A stretch of DNA of 64,000 nt, taken from contig JACTAT010000032.1 in assembly GCA_014526335.1 (NCBI GenBank), forward strand, positions 10,670,152 through 10,734,151, given 5' to 3'. The notes under the pieces were generated by a model. It saw only the letters and a program-made list of their open reading frames with translations, was not told where the DNA came from and made no database searches. Below are positions 12,276-25,300 of the stretch, piece by piece. The first letter of the stretch is position 1; each line of letters begins with the position of its first letter. The DNA is from Chrysaora quinquecirrha. Its lineage: Eukaryota; Cnidaria; Scyphozoa; Semaeostomeae; Pelagiidae. The position numbers were made by a program, and so were the translations under genes.

Positions 12276-15200
12276 TTAGTGATTCGAAACATCAAAAAGT
12301 TCCAATTCTCTCGGCTTCTTGACCCAAGTACCAAACTTTGAACTTGTAAACTGTCTGTTCATGACTTGTTTCGCAGTTTGGAAACTCTGGGCAGCTTCTT
12401 TCGCCTCTCTGTAAGTATCAAAGTCCATCAAATGATGCAATTTCGCAACTTTTGAGCAGACCTGTTTGAAATGTTGAAATAGTTCCGCCTTGCAAAGTCT
12501 CGATGGAGTTGGGGCGTTATCAGTTCGAGTCAAGCAGCATCCAGCTCTTCCGTCAGTCACCTCCACACCTTTGCATCCCAGATGCCAATTGATGCTGAGA
12601 TTGTTGGTTTTTTCTGTTTCGCGTGGTGGATCATAAGCAGTGACGCGTCCTAACCACGGATGATTCAAGAAGTATGGCATAGGGAGATCCTTATCAACGT
12701 CAGATTGTTTTTGTAATCTACAGCAAACAGCTCTTGACAGATGCCCATGATCATACAGATAACCCAGGGTTATTGACTCAAGATATATCGGATCAGTTAG
12801 GTGACTGAGCAAAGCTCCTTGCAAACCAAGAATATTCCACCTGCAAACTTTATCAGTGCATGACATTGTACGTAGTCTCTTCCCCATTACAATGCCATCC
12901 CAAGTCTGCGGACCATCTGAGGGATCAATTGGGATGGTTCCTTCTCCATCTTCGATCTTCGTCCGCAGTAAACCTTGTTGTTTGGAGCTGAAGACCGGTG
13001 AATGGTCTCTCGGGGCATTGACTGCGGCACTTGGATCCAAACTAGCAGAGTCTCGTGGTGAAAACAAAGCTCCATCGCCACATGGTGCTGTGCTGATATA
13101 CAAATGAAACGTTACGCCATCCTTCACTTGCAGGCAGCCGTTTAATCCTCCCTCTTCAAACAACGATCCTTTCTGGGAATAAAAGTTATCGATCTCTGAA
13201 TACAAGAAATGAAGAAAGGATCTTCTGCATATTATTTCAGCATGTGAATCGTTCACTGTTTTTCCTTCCAAATTCAAACGATCCCCGGTGATACATCGAT
13301 TTCCAGCCCCAATACTGACAACCTTGCCGATATTATCACTATAGCTTTTCATTATCATTGCAGCAATGACTTTCCTTCCAGCAAATTTCTCCTGAACCTC
13401 TGCGGAAATGGTGATAAAGGCTTGATGACTTAACATTGCTATTCTATCAAAATGCGTCAATGCTTGAGATACATTGGGACTGCTTTGAACGCGTGTTGCT
13501 GCTTGTTGAGACAGAATCTCTCGTAATGCCAGATCTGCAGCTTCTCTTCTGGCATCCTTCATATTCCCTGCCGATGCTGCATTATACATCTTTCCGTTCA
13601 TCATGACAGCAACCAGAAACTTGTTGGGTCCACCTTTGGCTTCATTTAGCACTTCAAATGATATTTCCATCTGGTTCTTCTGTGCATACTCGTTCAGTGC
13701 ACTAACAGGGTTTTTATTGAGTGCAGCGAATGTGATGCCAGATAACTCTGATGGTGCTGATGCTGCCCCTGGTCGATTTGGGATTGATCTGACTATATCT
13801 GTACTCTGCCAGGACATCTCCTTTGGTGCTGCTGGTCGGTTGGATGTTGGCCTAGCAGCATCCCTGCTTTGCCAAGCTGAATGCATGCTAGAAGGACCCG
13901 TCTGCCCTGGCAATGATGGCATAGGATGTGACTGTTGCATCAAAGATCTATCTGTATTGATATGCTGATTTCGCACATTGCTTAGTGAAGTTTGGGGTGC
14001 AACTCCAGCTGCATTTCTTGGCCAAGATAACTGCCTTGCAAATTGGCTTACTGGTTGTGGTTGGTGGAAAGAGCTTTGTTGACCATGTGCCGAGTCAGAT
14101 GCAAGAGATTGGTTGTGGACATTACTACGTGATGAATGAATAGGATTAGGGCTGGGGGATTCTCTTCCTTTTTGACTTGAAGTGGGCAAAGATGAGCCGA
14201 GTTTCCAAGAGGGTGGTTGATTGGTATGTTTGTTAATGATGCCTCTTCTTTGCATCTCATACAAAATTGGGTTCACTTCCTTTTTCTTGCCTTTGTTGAC
14301 AGCTTTAGCGATTTCTAATGTTGCAACAGGTCTGTGGAATTGCTTCAGGAAATCAACAATCTTATCAATCATCTCCTCATCATTACCTTGCATACTACTG
14401 TTGTCAAATCTGTCTTCTGGAAAATTTTCCATCAATGGTTTCAATTGAGAAATGTCTTGCTGGACAGACTGATGTTGTGCTTTTTGTCTGTATGACATAC
14501 TTCTTTGATCAGTTGAGAATGGGCTGCTGAACCTACTTTGATTCTGATGAACAGAATCATAATCCCTACTCTGATTTTGATTATATCTTTGGTGTTGTAC
14601 CCCAGGACTGCTTTTTTGACCATACCCTGATGCATTTTCATGATCATATGGATGCTTCTCATTGCCTCTGTCTTTGTAACTAAAATAATCTGATATGACT
14701 GGCAGATTGCTAGTTTTCTTATTGTCATCTGACACTTGTGTAGATGCAGGAAGCAATTCATGGGGGGCTTTTGGCAAGTGGGACATCTTAGCTGGCTGGA
14801 TGCCTTTAGGGGAGGAAAGCCCTCTCTCAGGGGGTTGGTTTGGCATAGCAGTGGTTGGTCTGTGCTGTTGCTGAGATTCCCAAGTGGATTGCAGGATGCC
14901 TCCTCTACCAATTCCTGATGCTGGTGCCTTGTGGATGGCATCAGCAGTGCTCTTATAATGCAAACTGCCAATTGAGCTAGGTTGAACTGGGGCATGGTCC
15001 ATTGGCATATGAGAATCTTCAACTTGTTTATCATCATTAGCAGCTGATACATGTTTTGGGTTTATATTTTCATCACTGGAATCAGCTTCAGACCAGTGTC
15101 TCTTATGGCCATGCTCATGAATTGGATGCTCACTTTCCATGCTCTCTGCTGTTTGTTGAGGGTCAAACATTTCAGCTTTTGTTGATATGGCGGAAGCACC

Positions 15201-15727
15201 TTCCTCAATGTGTCCAGAGACAGATCCAGCCTCACTACCAGATGCTTCATCATCAATATCCTCAATAGGAGGCATCATTTCATAATCCTGATCTACTGCC
15301 TGCCATTCAATTTTCTTGTTATTGGGTATTTTATGCACAAGATTTCTTTTTTCCAAGGCATAAAGAGTGGGATTAACTTGCTTTGCTGTTTTGAGGCCAA
15401 TTCCTTTGCTTATCTGTAAAGCAGTTCTTGACTCATATTTCTGCTGCAGAAATCTGAGAATCTTTGATTCAAGACTGTCATCTACAGGCAAGGTTGCCAG
15501 ACCTGGAAATAAATTTAAATGCAAATTAGCAATGACAAACAACTTACTAGAAAAGTAACCTTTTGAAATCTACCACATGCCGGTTCAACTTCAACAAACA
15601 AACAGGCAACAGGCCGATTATGCAAATCTTTGATCGGCCTAAATCAGTTTGTTTTCTCTCCATAAAGATACATTTTAAAAGCAAATATTCAATATTGTGT
15701 ACCTTCTTCATGCTCTACAGCGTCCAT
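12276..15727 (-). CDS. ADAR: ADAR1-type double-stranded RNA adenosine deaminase with two Z-alpha domains
   Basis: Coding exon 1 is 15727-15703 (MDAVEHEE plus one base; donor GTACAC). Coding exon 2 is 15502-12276, after acceptor TTATTTCCAG. The frame joins exactly and gives 1,083 residues. An ATG at 15,542 would also open the long frame but lies in the intron. Domains: Z-alpha 1 at about 17-77 (Asn52, Tyr56, Trp75), a Ser/Gln/His-rich linker, Z-alpha 2 at about 383-443 (Asn419, Tyr423, Pro438-Pro439, Trp441), one dsRBD at about 606-673, and the deaminase at about 695-1078. Zinc ligands are His762 in HAE, Cys816 in PCGDGALF and Cys890 in MSCTDK; Glu764 is the proton shuttle. The enzyme deaminates adenosine to inosine in dsRNA. 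Vertebrate ADAR1 has three dsRBDs and a Zbeta that lacks the key Tyr; here there is one dsRBD and both Z domains look competent. The gene is divergent from the kinesin, 587 bp away. Confidence 0.95.
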
Positions 15728-16314
15728 TTCAAATCTTTCTTCGTTAATTATATCGATTAAAACAATTTAGCTCGATTGGCAGCTCATTTTAATAAGACAT
15801 ACTGTCAGTTCTTCTTTGTCCGCCATTTGCACGCTTCGATTTCTTCCAAGAAACACCAACCTGACCCGACCCAGGCTCTTTCGCCTTTATCCTTCTCTTC
15901 TCATTTCGATGGCAACGGTTTCAAGATGGATGCCGCTTTTGGGCCTAAAATATTTTGCACTTTCAAGATGATAATATTCACCTTGCAGGGTTAAAATGAA
16001 GAAGTTTTCTAAACTATTAATTACACGGAGTATTTGAAAAAACAACTCAGCTATAGCTGCAGTTGCTTCCTTTTAATTTGAACCAACCAGCTGTGCCTTT
16101 ATTTTCTTATGCTGCTTGCTTTTTTGCCTTTTTCCTTTTTTCTTGCAAATAAAGCAAGCAAGCAAGCAGCTGATAGTGATGCCGTCTTGTTCAGGAGCAA
16201 ATAGAGATTTCAGGTAAAGCGATGCAGACTTTGTGGAAGTGACAACATGTGAAAAGAATTGGCATCAACACCAAAATTTTTGAAGAGTATAAGAGAATAA
16301 CTGACAGACAAAAA
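15728..16314. promoter_or_regulatory. Divergent ADAR1/kinesin intergenic region
   Basis: The 587 bp between the two start codons must hold both 5' UTRs and promoters. I see no convincing TATA box, CpG cluster or known site beyond ordinary AT-rich sequence; GCCATTTG near 15,822 is a weak YY1-like match. Confidence 0.4.
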
Positions 16315-19300
16315 ATGCAAGAAGTTCCTATTGTTGTTGCCGCTAGGGTAAGAAAAATTTAGATCAGAATGTTGTTTTTGAACCAGTGTGGAATCCATGC
16401 TATCTTTACGCTGGAGATTACGCCAATGAAAACTGCTTTCATGCCAAACGAAACAATAGATCCATTGTTCTATTAGGAAAATGGCAATGTTTGCTATTGT
16501 TTTCTGAAAGATTCACGCCAGTACGCCAACAATTTTCCAAACTCCACGCCGGATTTCTCTGGCGTAGGCTACATGGATTCCACCCTGGTCTTTGAATCAA
16601 CTCAACAGAATGGAGCTTATTTGCACGAGTGTAGATCCAATCTAGCCCCTGGTTGCAAAGTTTGATGATAACAAGTCAACTACACTCACCCCACTTCCGA
16701 CTTGCCCCACCTCAACATGGTCAAGTTAGAACTCTTTCGAGTCATGTTGCTTCTCACTTTCGCCAACTTGCACCATCTGTTAAGTTACCTTGCCTTGACT
16801 TTCAAGCCAACATGCTCTGCCGTTAAATTAATAATAGAAAGTTCAGTTGAGTCTATCAGGGTTTTGGAGCCCCAAATTCCATAGTAAATTGCATGAAAAT
16901 CATCATAGAAAGCTTGTATGGGCATTCCTTGAAGACCAGCTCATTAATTTTGTTTAAATAAATTTCAGACTGTGGCAAGTTGACCTACAGGCTTGGCAAT
17001 GTTACCAGAACACAAAGGTAACTTGATCTAGTGGGGAGTGTAGAGAATTAACCAGAAACCTTCTTAATGGCAAATAAAATATGAAAATTAAAACCAATTG
17101 AACTAGTTATTTTCAAATGCATAGCCTTAGCTCCGTTCATTTGAAGTAGATCTTTCATTGCAGGTGAGGCCACTGCTTGATCAAGAAAAACTTCACCATG
17201 AAGATCAATGTATTTCATTTGTAAATGACAAACCACAGTTGATTCTTGGTAAAAACAGAGGGTTTAAGTTTGATCATGTTTTTACACCTGAAGCAACCCA
17301 AGTGAGTTTATTCGACAATTTTTGACACAGGTTCCAACTCGCAGACCATTCCTTCTCAATCCCTGCTGCTCCATGCCAACTTCAGTTGCTACCAAGCTCA
17401 ACCTTCCTACGTCTTCCGAAGGGTGAATAGCAGTCTTCTCTGATTGTGAATCCCTTGATGCAATGCGATTCACACTTCTACCTTAAGGGAATTTATTTTC
17501 GCGAGAATTAATTTTTGGGGTTTTCACGGATTTGGTCATTTCTGCGAAAATTAGTTCCTGCAAAATTCCGAAAATATGCTTGTCCGCGAAAAGAAATTCC
17601 CGCCAAATTTCCAAAATTTCAAAAAAAATCTGAAAATTTAGAAGGCTTCTGCAAATATAGGGAAATATTTCACTGAAAAACTGAATATGTTTTTTGCTTG
17701 TAAGATTTTTGGTCAAAAAAAGAAAGAAAGGCACTCAAACTATTCCTTGTTTCCTTTTCTTTTTATATGAAAATTATTTGATCCGCGAAAATAAGTTCCC
17801 GTAAAATTCCCTTCACCAACGAATCCTCAAAAAACTGCGAAAATAAATTCCGTTTTTTTCCGCGAAATTTCTGAGAAAAAAAGTCCGCGAAACTAAGTTC
17901 CCGCGAAAATTAATTCCCTTAAGGTATTTTTTTGATGCTCTATTTAACATTATTTGGCATTCTTTGTAATTGGACATTCCAGTTTCAAACAAAACAATGT
18001 TCTGCCCTTTCCAATTTATGCCACTAAAATACTATCTTGAATGTTCATACTGCCACATTGCATATTCTTCCATATTATGTGAACATAACATAATACAATT
18101 GTCTCAAAGAGAAACCCTTTTGCAAAACAATTACACTTTGTGTTATGAATTTGCCATTCAAAATAGCAAAATCTCTTTTTTCAGGACCAAGTGTATGAAA
18201 ACTGTGTCAAGCCTTTGGTGAAATGCTGCTTTGATGGCTACAATGCAACTGTTTTTGCTTATGGACAAACGGTCAGTGGAAATGATATTAAAACTCAATT
18301 TCTTAAATGTGAAGTTTTAAGATCTATGACATTGATTTATATTCATTTCTTCTATATAGGGTACGAAAAATAATGATAAATAGATACTTAAAGAGTTGGA
18401 TGCAACCAAATGAAACAGAGAACGATTCTCAACGCAATTTAATTCATGAAAAACTTTTTGCACACTAAGACCTTTCAAGCTAACGTTATCATCAGAGTGT
18501 GACTCGCAAGAAATCTTCTATATATTATATATAGATTATATTTGCCATGGATGGTGAATGCTAGGATAGATTTTTCCACAAGTGACATGCCACAATTGAT
18601 GGGATTCGGACCTTGACTGCATGACCAGGTAGCCATGGAGCTATAGAGGTCAATGAAATTGCTGAGTAACTCCCCAAGTCATGTAGCTCAAGGTTCTTCT
18701 TTATCGCATAAACATTGTAATTGTGATGTTTATTTCTTATCAGGGATCTGGAAAAACATACACAATGGGAACAGGAAATTCTGTTGGTCTTCTTGAAACA
18801 GAGTTTGGAATTCTTCCGAGAGCCATCAATGAAATATTTCAAATCATTCAGGTTCCCTTATAAGATAATCTTCTTGCTTTTAACTTGAATAAGACTTTTA
18901 TCCTTTTATACCTGAATAAACAGATAATAGGTCCTGCACATGGGTTGCAGCTCGCAGTTATCACTGCCCAACGTTAATTAGTAGTTGACTATTAGTTGGT
19001 AGCAGATAATCGCAAAACTTTAGCGACATCTAGCGATAGTAAAGGAGAGCCACCGACCTGTCTAAAACCAGCCTTTATTTCTGTTATCAACCGGCAGCTA
19101 AAAACTCGGTGTTTTGCAAATGAATTAGATAGTGATCGCTACGGCTAACGTTTTTCAAATTTTCAAGACAGAAAAATTTGTCATAAACTTTGAAACAAGC
19201 AGAGGAGATTAATCATTTATGGAGAATGGTTAATTCGCCTTGAAGTGACAACTTTTGAAGGTGATGTGGCGTCTTGGTGTAATCCAGCTGACTCGTGGTG

Positions 19301-22300
19301 TCAGGAGCTTAGTGTGGTCAGGGTTCGAGCCCAGCTACGATAGCGGCATAGAGACAGGGTCGAAGTCTCGATTGGTTAACCTACTACTGAGATCCCAGCG
19401 ACTGGCGCTAAATGCACCACTTCATATCACCTTCACTGATTATAAAAAGTTGTCGATGATAGTTATCCACGAATAAAATTCATCATTTTAGGGATTTTTG
19501 CCTTCAGTTGGCGTTTTTTCTGACGATAAACGCTAGAAGGAGCTGTCGAATTTGTTATCGATTTCGAAAAAATCTCATCTTTCGTTTTTAAGAAAGTGGT
19601 TAAGGTTTAAGTAATTATTTTCTTTACTAGGTTTTATGCTGAACTTAGTGCATATTTGGAAATGTTATTTTTGTGCCATTGATTCTAGAAACGAAGTGGT
19701 CAAGTCGTGTTCAAAGTGAAAGTTTCATTTATTGAGATCTACAAAGAAGAGGCAAGAGATCTTCTTGAATTCGAAGGATCAGGAAAATATTTACACATCA
19801 GAGAAGATGATAAAGGAAATACTGGTAGGTGTTTCAAAAAAGGAACCCGCTTTGTAAATTGCTTTTATTTGCAAAAAATACTGTGTCCATAGGTTTGTTT
19901 CTTCCTAGAGTTATTCATGAAGTAAAGCAATATAAAGTGATGTTTGCATATTTCTCATTCCTTCCCAAATATGAGTACTAAATTTCATGCTGAAAATTTA
20001 AATTTTGACTTTGGTATGAAGGTTTCCTTACCGGGTTCCTATTTTTTGGAACACCTTGTATATACAAGGGTTTGCTTGTTCCATTCAGTGTTTTGGTTAA
20101 ACAAGCAAATCACTCCCTTGGATTGGTATATCGTCAATTCTTCCAGCTTGGCAAATGAGCCAGGCTCTTCCCCCAACTGTGTTACTCGTTATCAATTTCT
20201 AGTTTTATTAAGGAAGAAGTTACCAGTGAGATGAACTGAGCCCTTAGTGTTAACAAGCAAATTATATATTTGTTCGTTGTGAGGCGAATCATTGTTTCAT
20301 GTAGAGCTAAATGTCTAAAGACCCGCAAGATTGGGCTATATTGCTTCATAGCTTCGTTTCTCATTTTCGTTGACTTGAGGACTTCTTCCTCTCGTTCTTC
20401 TTCCTCTTCTTCTTGGTATTCTTCTTCGTCTATTTTCTTTTCGTTCTTCTTCTTCTCCACCTCCTCTGTTTTTCCCTTCTTCTTCTTCTACTTCTTCATC
20501 TCCTACTTTCGTTTCCTTCTTGATCTTCTTCTTTTCTTCTTCATCTTCTTCTTCTTCTTCTTCTTCTTCTTCTTCTTCTTCTTCTTCTTCTTCTTCAATC
20601 TAGAACCTAGTTAGCTAGAGGCAGCCACTGGATGTCAACTGTCTTTTAATACATTCCCAGAAGGCTGCTCCACCTATAATTGACAGATTGATCAGATCTT
20701 CTTTGGTTTGTTTTTCGCCAAATCATCTTTGTAGCTGTCCCAGTTCATTTCCACTCTTGAGAGATCCAAATTCTGCTACGTAGTCGTTCATCTCACATGA
20801 CATCTGACAAAATGGTGCAGTCACATGTATTGATCGTCAGTAATCGTCTAGTCATTGGCCAGTTTTCAATCTAATTTGTCTTCTATCTTTAGTTGTCACA
20901 GGGTTACGAGAGGAATCAGTCCACTGCTTAGAAGATGTGAATGGTTGTCTTGATTCAGGAGCAGCATTACGTCATACAGCGTCAACAAGGATGAATGAAT
21001 ATTCAAGCAGATCTCATTGTATTTTCACCATTATGATAGGTATGAGCTTCTTATTCTCATTTCATATTGTTATAATCGTTTCTTTAGTTTCGATTTTGCG
21101 ATTATTCATTCTTTTTTGCTACACGTTTTTTCTTTTATAAGGAACCTTAACTCTGAGCTGAGGCTGGAGTTCCTTAATTTTTCAACAAAATGAAGCTGAA
21201 AGTTCCTTATGCTGTTCCTTTCGTGAGATATGTTTGAATACTAATTTTTATAGCAAATTCATATAAACTTGCTTCATTTTCTAACTTTAAATATAAATGG
21301 AGTCTTTTTTGGAAGAAGTATGGGAAATACATTGTTATTCTGCTATTTTTTGCACAAATCGTCATGTTCTTGAAAAAAATTATTCTTAGTTTTTCATCCG
21401 AGCCTCGGCAGTTCCTTAAAGTTCCTTAATTTTTGGGAATTTTCAGCCTCGAATTCCTTATAAAGGTGTTCCTTATAAAAAAAACGTTTAGTATATTTAA
21501 GGGGTAAACCAACAGCCAGAAACAAGCATTATTTATTCGTTGCGCCCCATTGGTTAACAAAACAATTATGATTTCATCAAATCGAGGTTCACTTCCACCT
21601 TTCTTCGTAAACCTAACACGATAATTGATACCGTATCTGGGTGTATATTTGAGGATTTCTACCGTATTCATCGTCGACATCATGTGAATGCAAGAAAAAT
21701 CAGACTTCAAGTTATACCGGCCGATAGTGGCCTAAAAATTGTGTCTGTACGCTGATTCCTTAATTTGGATACCCTGGGCTCTAGAACGAAAACTATTCAT
21801 CTACCTTAATAAGCACAGGGTGTCCTTAGATAGCTAATTTGCTACTCAGTAGCCTGTAAACTTGTGTGTTGAATCTTATGAACTGCAGATTTCATTTGTT
21901 GCTAAGCCTATGAAAGCCTCACGTCACTTGAGTCTTGGCTCAAAAGTTTTCTTGCTTGTACGATGCTTGCACTTTTCCTGTATTTCTTGTAATCTCATAT
22001 CAATTTTTAAACGATTAATTTTATTTAATTTTATCTCAAGAGCAACACCCAATTGCCAGTGCCGAATCCGTGGAAAGAAAGATCGAAAGTGAAATGTCAG
22101 GTAAGTATTGTCAAAATACTACAGTAAAACCCGCAGATAAGAGCCTAATTTTTTGGATACTGCTTATCATTATTCTTATTTGATGAGATACGTACCATAA
22201 TCAGGTTTAGGCTCTTAAATACCAGGACTAAAATAACTGCCAGAAAAAAGCAGGGTTCAAGGTTTAGCAGGCTCTGCTTATCATTCAGCTGATGGTTAAC

Positions 22301-25300
22301 TTTTAAACTCTCTTAGATGTTAACCAAGTTTCGAGCCTTTGTCATGCCAGAATATTGTTGATAATACCGTGCAATGTCATGCAGTATCACCTATCCGAAA
22401 TTTTATCATGTTTATGGTCGTGGCATTACGGAGATGCCGGTATTTCATCTGTTATTGTAGGGTAACGAACTATATATTTAATTTTAGTTAGTCCTATCTT
22501 AGACGTCATACCAGAACTATGGCGTCCCAGCGACACAATCTCGACAATTGGCTCAGCGATTCAGACGTCATGCGGTGCACATTTTCTCTGTATTCTCTTG
22601 GCCTCATTTGTGAATTCCATCCGTCATGCTTGCAAACGAGACGAGAGGCTTGAGCCTGGCAGTCAGGTGCAGACTTGACAAGCTCTCGCAGGTCAGTGGC
22701 TGGACGTCTGGATCAAAATCAACGCAATGCTTGTGTTAAGCCACGGTCGTTCAGCACGGAAATACTGGTCGTACCAATTTTAGCATGGGCTTTAATCACA
22801 GAGTGATTTCAACGTCGCGCTACTGCGGTGCAAGAGGTTATTTCTCTAGCACGACGCGACTCGGGCATGAAGTCCGAACTAGGCCTAATGTTTGTGATTT
22901 CTTGTTTTCATAGATGGCGATACGGTCATCGTTTCAAAATTTCATTTCGTCGATCTTGCTGGTTCAGAAAGAGCTCACCGCACAGGGAATCAAGGTGAAA
23001 GGTTCAGAGAATCAGTATCAATAAACAGTGGACTACTTGCTTTGGGGAATGTGATATCCGCGTTGTCGGATGCAAAGAGACGAATGCAACATGTTCCTTA
23101 TAGACAAAGCAAATTGACAAGGTTATTGAAGGATTCACTTGGGGGAAATAGCAGAACAGCGATGATCACGTGTTTAAGCCCATGCTCATCTGATCTGGAT
23201 GAAAATCTTAATTCTCTCAAATATGCCACGCGTGTAAGTTGAGGATTTTTATGCTTTTCTTCCTGTGTTAATCTTTCGTCCGTCGCTTGGGTTTGAGTGC
23301 ATTGCTTTATGATTTGCTATTCAATTTATTTAGCCGATTGATTGTTTATTTATCACAATTAACCCACTTCTGTCGGTGCCTTCCACGTCCTCTCGCCCCC
23401 TCCTTTTCGGGTTCAAGGGCGCTCTTTATGGTATTATCTTCTTCTTGTCTGAGCACATGTCTGTACCATCGCAGCTTTTCCTGTATTACCTTGTACACCT
23501 CTATGACTTTGACTTTCTCCCGGATAGCTCGGTTCTCTATACCGTAAAGCTTGGTATGAGCACCAGCCCATCGTAGCATCTTCTTAGAATGCTTCGTTTG
23601 AAGCCTCAATTGATGATTAGACTTCTTCTTCAGTTATATCTTTCTTTATAACGTAAGAATATCCAAGAAATTCTTTGAAGATTCTACATTGCTTGTCATC
23701 GTAGTGATTATTTTCATTCTGTTCTAGGCGAAAAGCATTAGGAATAAACCAATTATAAATACAATAATTGAATCAACAAGATTGGCACATATGGAAAATG
23801 AAATTCAGGTAAGTCTCAATATCAATTCATTTTACCTATCTTGGTGAATAGTCTTTGAGTTGTACAAAACTTCAAAATTGCGATGAACAGCGGTATCATT
23901 TTCGGGCATACTTCCCGCTGGTCTTCCCGCGGTATCCGACCAGCTGATTGGTGTTTAAAACACAATGCCAATTCAGCTTTTCGTTCTTTCTGATTGATGC
24001 ATTTCGAGCCGCATCTGGGTATAAATTCCGCCTTGGTCTATTGTTTTGGTCTGTTTCTGACGTTCATACTCTGAGGAGTGTCAGACGAAGAAAGTTTTTA
24101 AGTATGAGATGTTTCCGCTGTTTCTCACCATTTTGAAATTTTGTACCACTCGAAAACTATTCACATACAAAAAGAATTAAATGAGAATCGCCTATATAAG
24201 TGAAACCGAGAATTTGAGATAGTCGCACTTTCTAACTTGTGTAGTGTAAGCCCATGGTGGCGTTGTCCTTTCCAACTTGCATTAATCCTGTTGTTGCCAA
24301 CTATAAACTGTTATCTTCTGATTTCCAGGTATTAAAAGATGAGCTATTAAGACAACGAACAATTCCTGCTGTTTCACGGGACAGTAATCGATCATCAGAG
24401 AGTGAAAAATCGAAAGAGTTTGAAGAAGAGTTAGAAAGGTAGAATATTTGCTATCGAAATGTTTATATTTGAAATCTGTTTAAATGCGAAGACTCTGACT
24501 GAGCGCTCAAACGCTGTTGGTCAATGTTTAGCCAAGTCAAAAAACATTGCTTAATAAGGAAACGAAAGAAATGTTTTTGAAAACCTTAGGCTCTGGCCAA
24601 ACGATCAAACATTGTTTGTCAAACATTTGTTAGATTCGCTTGTGAAGCAATGTTTTTTGACGTGGCCATTGCTTCTTGCAAACATTGCTTCATTGCTTCT
24701 TACTTGACAAGCGAATTTCAAATGTTTGAACGACAATGTTTGATCGTTTGGCCAAGGCCTAAAACGGGGCAAAGCTAGGAATTTGATGAGCTTATTCAGT
24801 TGTTTCGATCTGTTTCTGACGTTTATAGTTTTTTAATATGCCCCATGATGTTTTCACTGTTCATCGCGATTAACAATTGTAGTAGTAATCCAACAATGTA
24901 ATGCCTTTTTGATTCCGTTTCGTTAGGTTGAAAACCCAGTGTGATTCATTTAAAGAAATTGGTCACCAAGCAGCCTCGTTAATCAGATTATTTCATGATG
25001 CTGATATGCCTCCTTATGATGTTCAAGACCGAATCTCATTATGGATCAAGAGTTGGGATGCATTGATTAGATTACCACAAGGATCTAAGCCTGCGCCTTT
25101 AATATTCAAGAAAAACCAGAATAACAACGTTCATAAATTACAAATAGAGTTGGATAAGGTAACCAACTTTTGTTGTCACCCAATCTTTAATTGTTGGACT
25201 GACTGACGGACAAAACTCAGACAAGAACAGAAAGATGCTGAGATACCATAGGCGGTTAAAGACCATAGACTGAGATACCATAGACAGACCTAACCAGACA

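Noticed and set aside
15503..15542. ADAR1 start at the ATG at 15,542
   Set aside because: This stretch contains the branch and polypyrimidine region and the TTATTTCCAG acceptor. The short exon at 15,727-15,703 joins in phase and gives a natural start.
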